Source: Litorivita pollutaquae (GTDB lineage: Bacteria; Pseudomonadota; Alphaproteobacteria; Rhodobacterales; Rhodobacteraceae). Taken from it: a DNA stretch of 64,000 nucleotides. The position numbers and the translations under genes are program-made. The DNA is taken from positions 1 to 64,000 of the forward strand of contig NZ_KZ826492.1 of assembly GCF_003205515.1 (NCBI RefSeq), written 5' to 3'. Positions 63,821 to 64,000 of the stretch are shown in pieces. The notes below the pieces were generated by a model. That model was given only the letters and a program-made list of their open reading frames with translations, ran no database searches and was not told the origin of the DNA. The first letter of the stretch is position 1. Each line of letters starts with the position of its first letter.

Positions 63821-64000
63821 ATGTCAGAGGCCGTCACCATCACCGATATCGACGCCGCAGCAGCCCGCCTCAATGGCCATGCACGGCGCACGCCATTGCT
63901 CAACTCGCCCTTTTTGGATGAAATCGCCGGGCGGCGCGTCTGGATCAAGGCCGAATGCCTGCAACACACCGGATCGTTCAAGTTTCGCGGCGCTTGGTCG
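63821..64000 (+). CDS. Threonine/serine dehydratase, N-terminal part (runs off the window)
   Basis: Sixty residues visible from the ATG at 63821, with AAAGGGAAA upstream. [13 protein letters not shown] and [20 protein letters not shown] contain the PLP lysine of the fold-type II serine/threonine dehydratase family. The rest lies beyond position 64000. Could be catabolic threonine dehydratase or serine racemase-like; the short visible part does not decide. Confidence 0.85.
   Translation, partial: MSEAVTITDIDAAAARLNGHARRTPLLNSPFLDEIAGRRVWIKAECLQHTGSFKFRGAWS

Noticed and set aside
1-64000. CRISPR arrays and prophage structural genes
   Set aside because: No regularly spaced repeats and no capsid, tail or terminase genes were seen.

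Overview
The window reads as chromosome from a marine Rhodobacterales (Roseobacter-group) alphaproteobacterium. The evidence is gene content and order: murA, DUF2948, hisD, UPF0262, LMW phosphatase, infA, maf, RNase G and yacG; irr, fabA, fabB and fabI; rpsA, ihfB, lapA, trpF and trpB; phoH, ybeY, corC and lnt; plus a SAM/SAH-type riboswitch in front of metK, a class found in this order. Three tRNA genes are present: Phe(GAA), Thr(GGT) and Ser(GCT).

Layout. 1-3.8 kb is a defence island next to tRNA-Phe. It holds a DUF4365-APAZ effector followed by a short Argonaute gene cut after about 110 codons beside the start of an IS3-type transposase. Divergent to these is a retron-like reverse transcriptase fused to a trypsin-like protease, with a candidate ncRNA directly upstream. 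3.9-11.4 kb is a conserved housekeeping block on the minus strand. 11.8-13.1 kb carries a GAF histidine kinase. 13.9-27.1 kb is an accessory catabolic cluster: a kinase, regulator and periplasmic binding protein on the plus strand, facing a branched-chain-type ABC importer, a small membrane protein, an iron alcohol dehydrogenase and a succinate-semialdehyde-type dehydrogenase on the minus strand. Four copies of a GAGCG-N5-CGCTC palindrome, in pairs, sit in front of the two arms and tie them together. 28.2-50.1 kb is mainly housekeeping (ychF, trpA, lldD, rplY, pth, trpB, trpF, ihfB, rpsA, cmk, aroA, trmB, metK, lnt, corC, ybeY, phoH), with a DUF3800 gene and a BLUF photoreceptor as accessory items. 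50.3-53.4 kb holds envelope and secreted proteins (a lipoprotein/OmpA pair and a Hint-domain protein). 53.5-64 kb holds miaB, a glycosyltransferase-like gene, irr and the fab genes, with a nuclease and a DUF2971 gene inserted between fabA and fabB, then FKBP, a haloacid dehalogenase and the start of a threonine dehydratase.

The most notable items are the IS-interrupted short-Argonaute system, the retron-like RT-protease with a 15-bp inverted repeat overlapping its ribosome binding site, and the predicted two-promoter regulon of an NtrC-type regulator that lacks a proper GAFTGA loop. All functional calls come from reading motifs and gene order; no database search was run.
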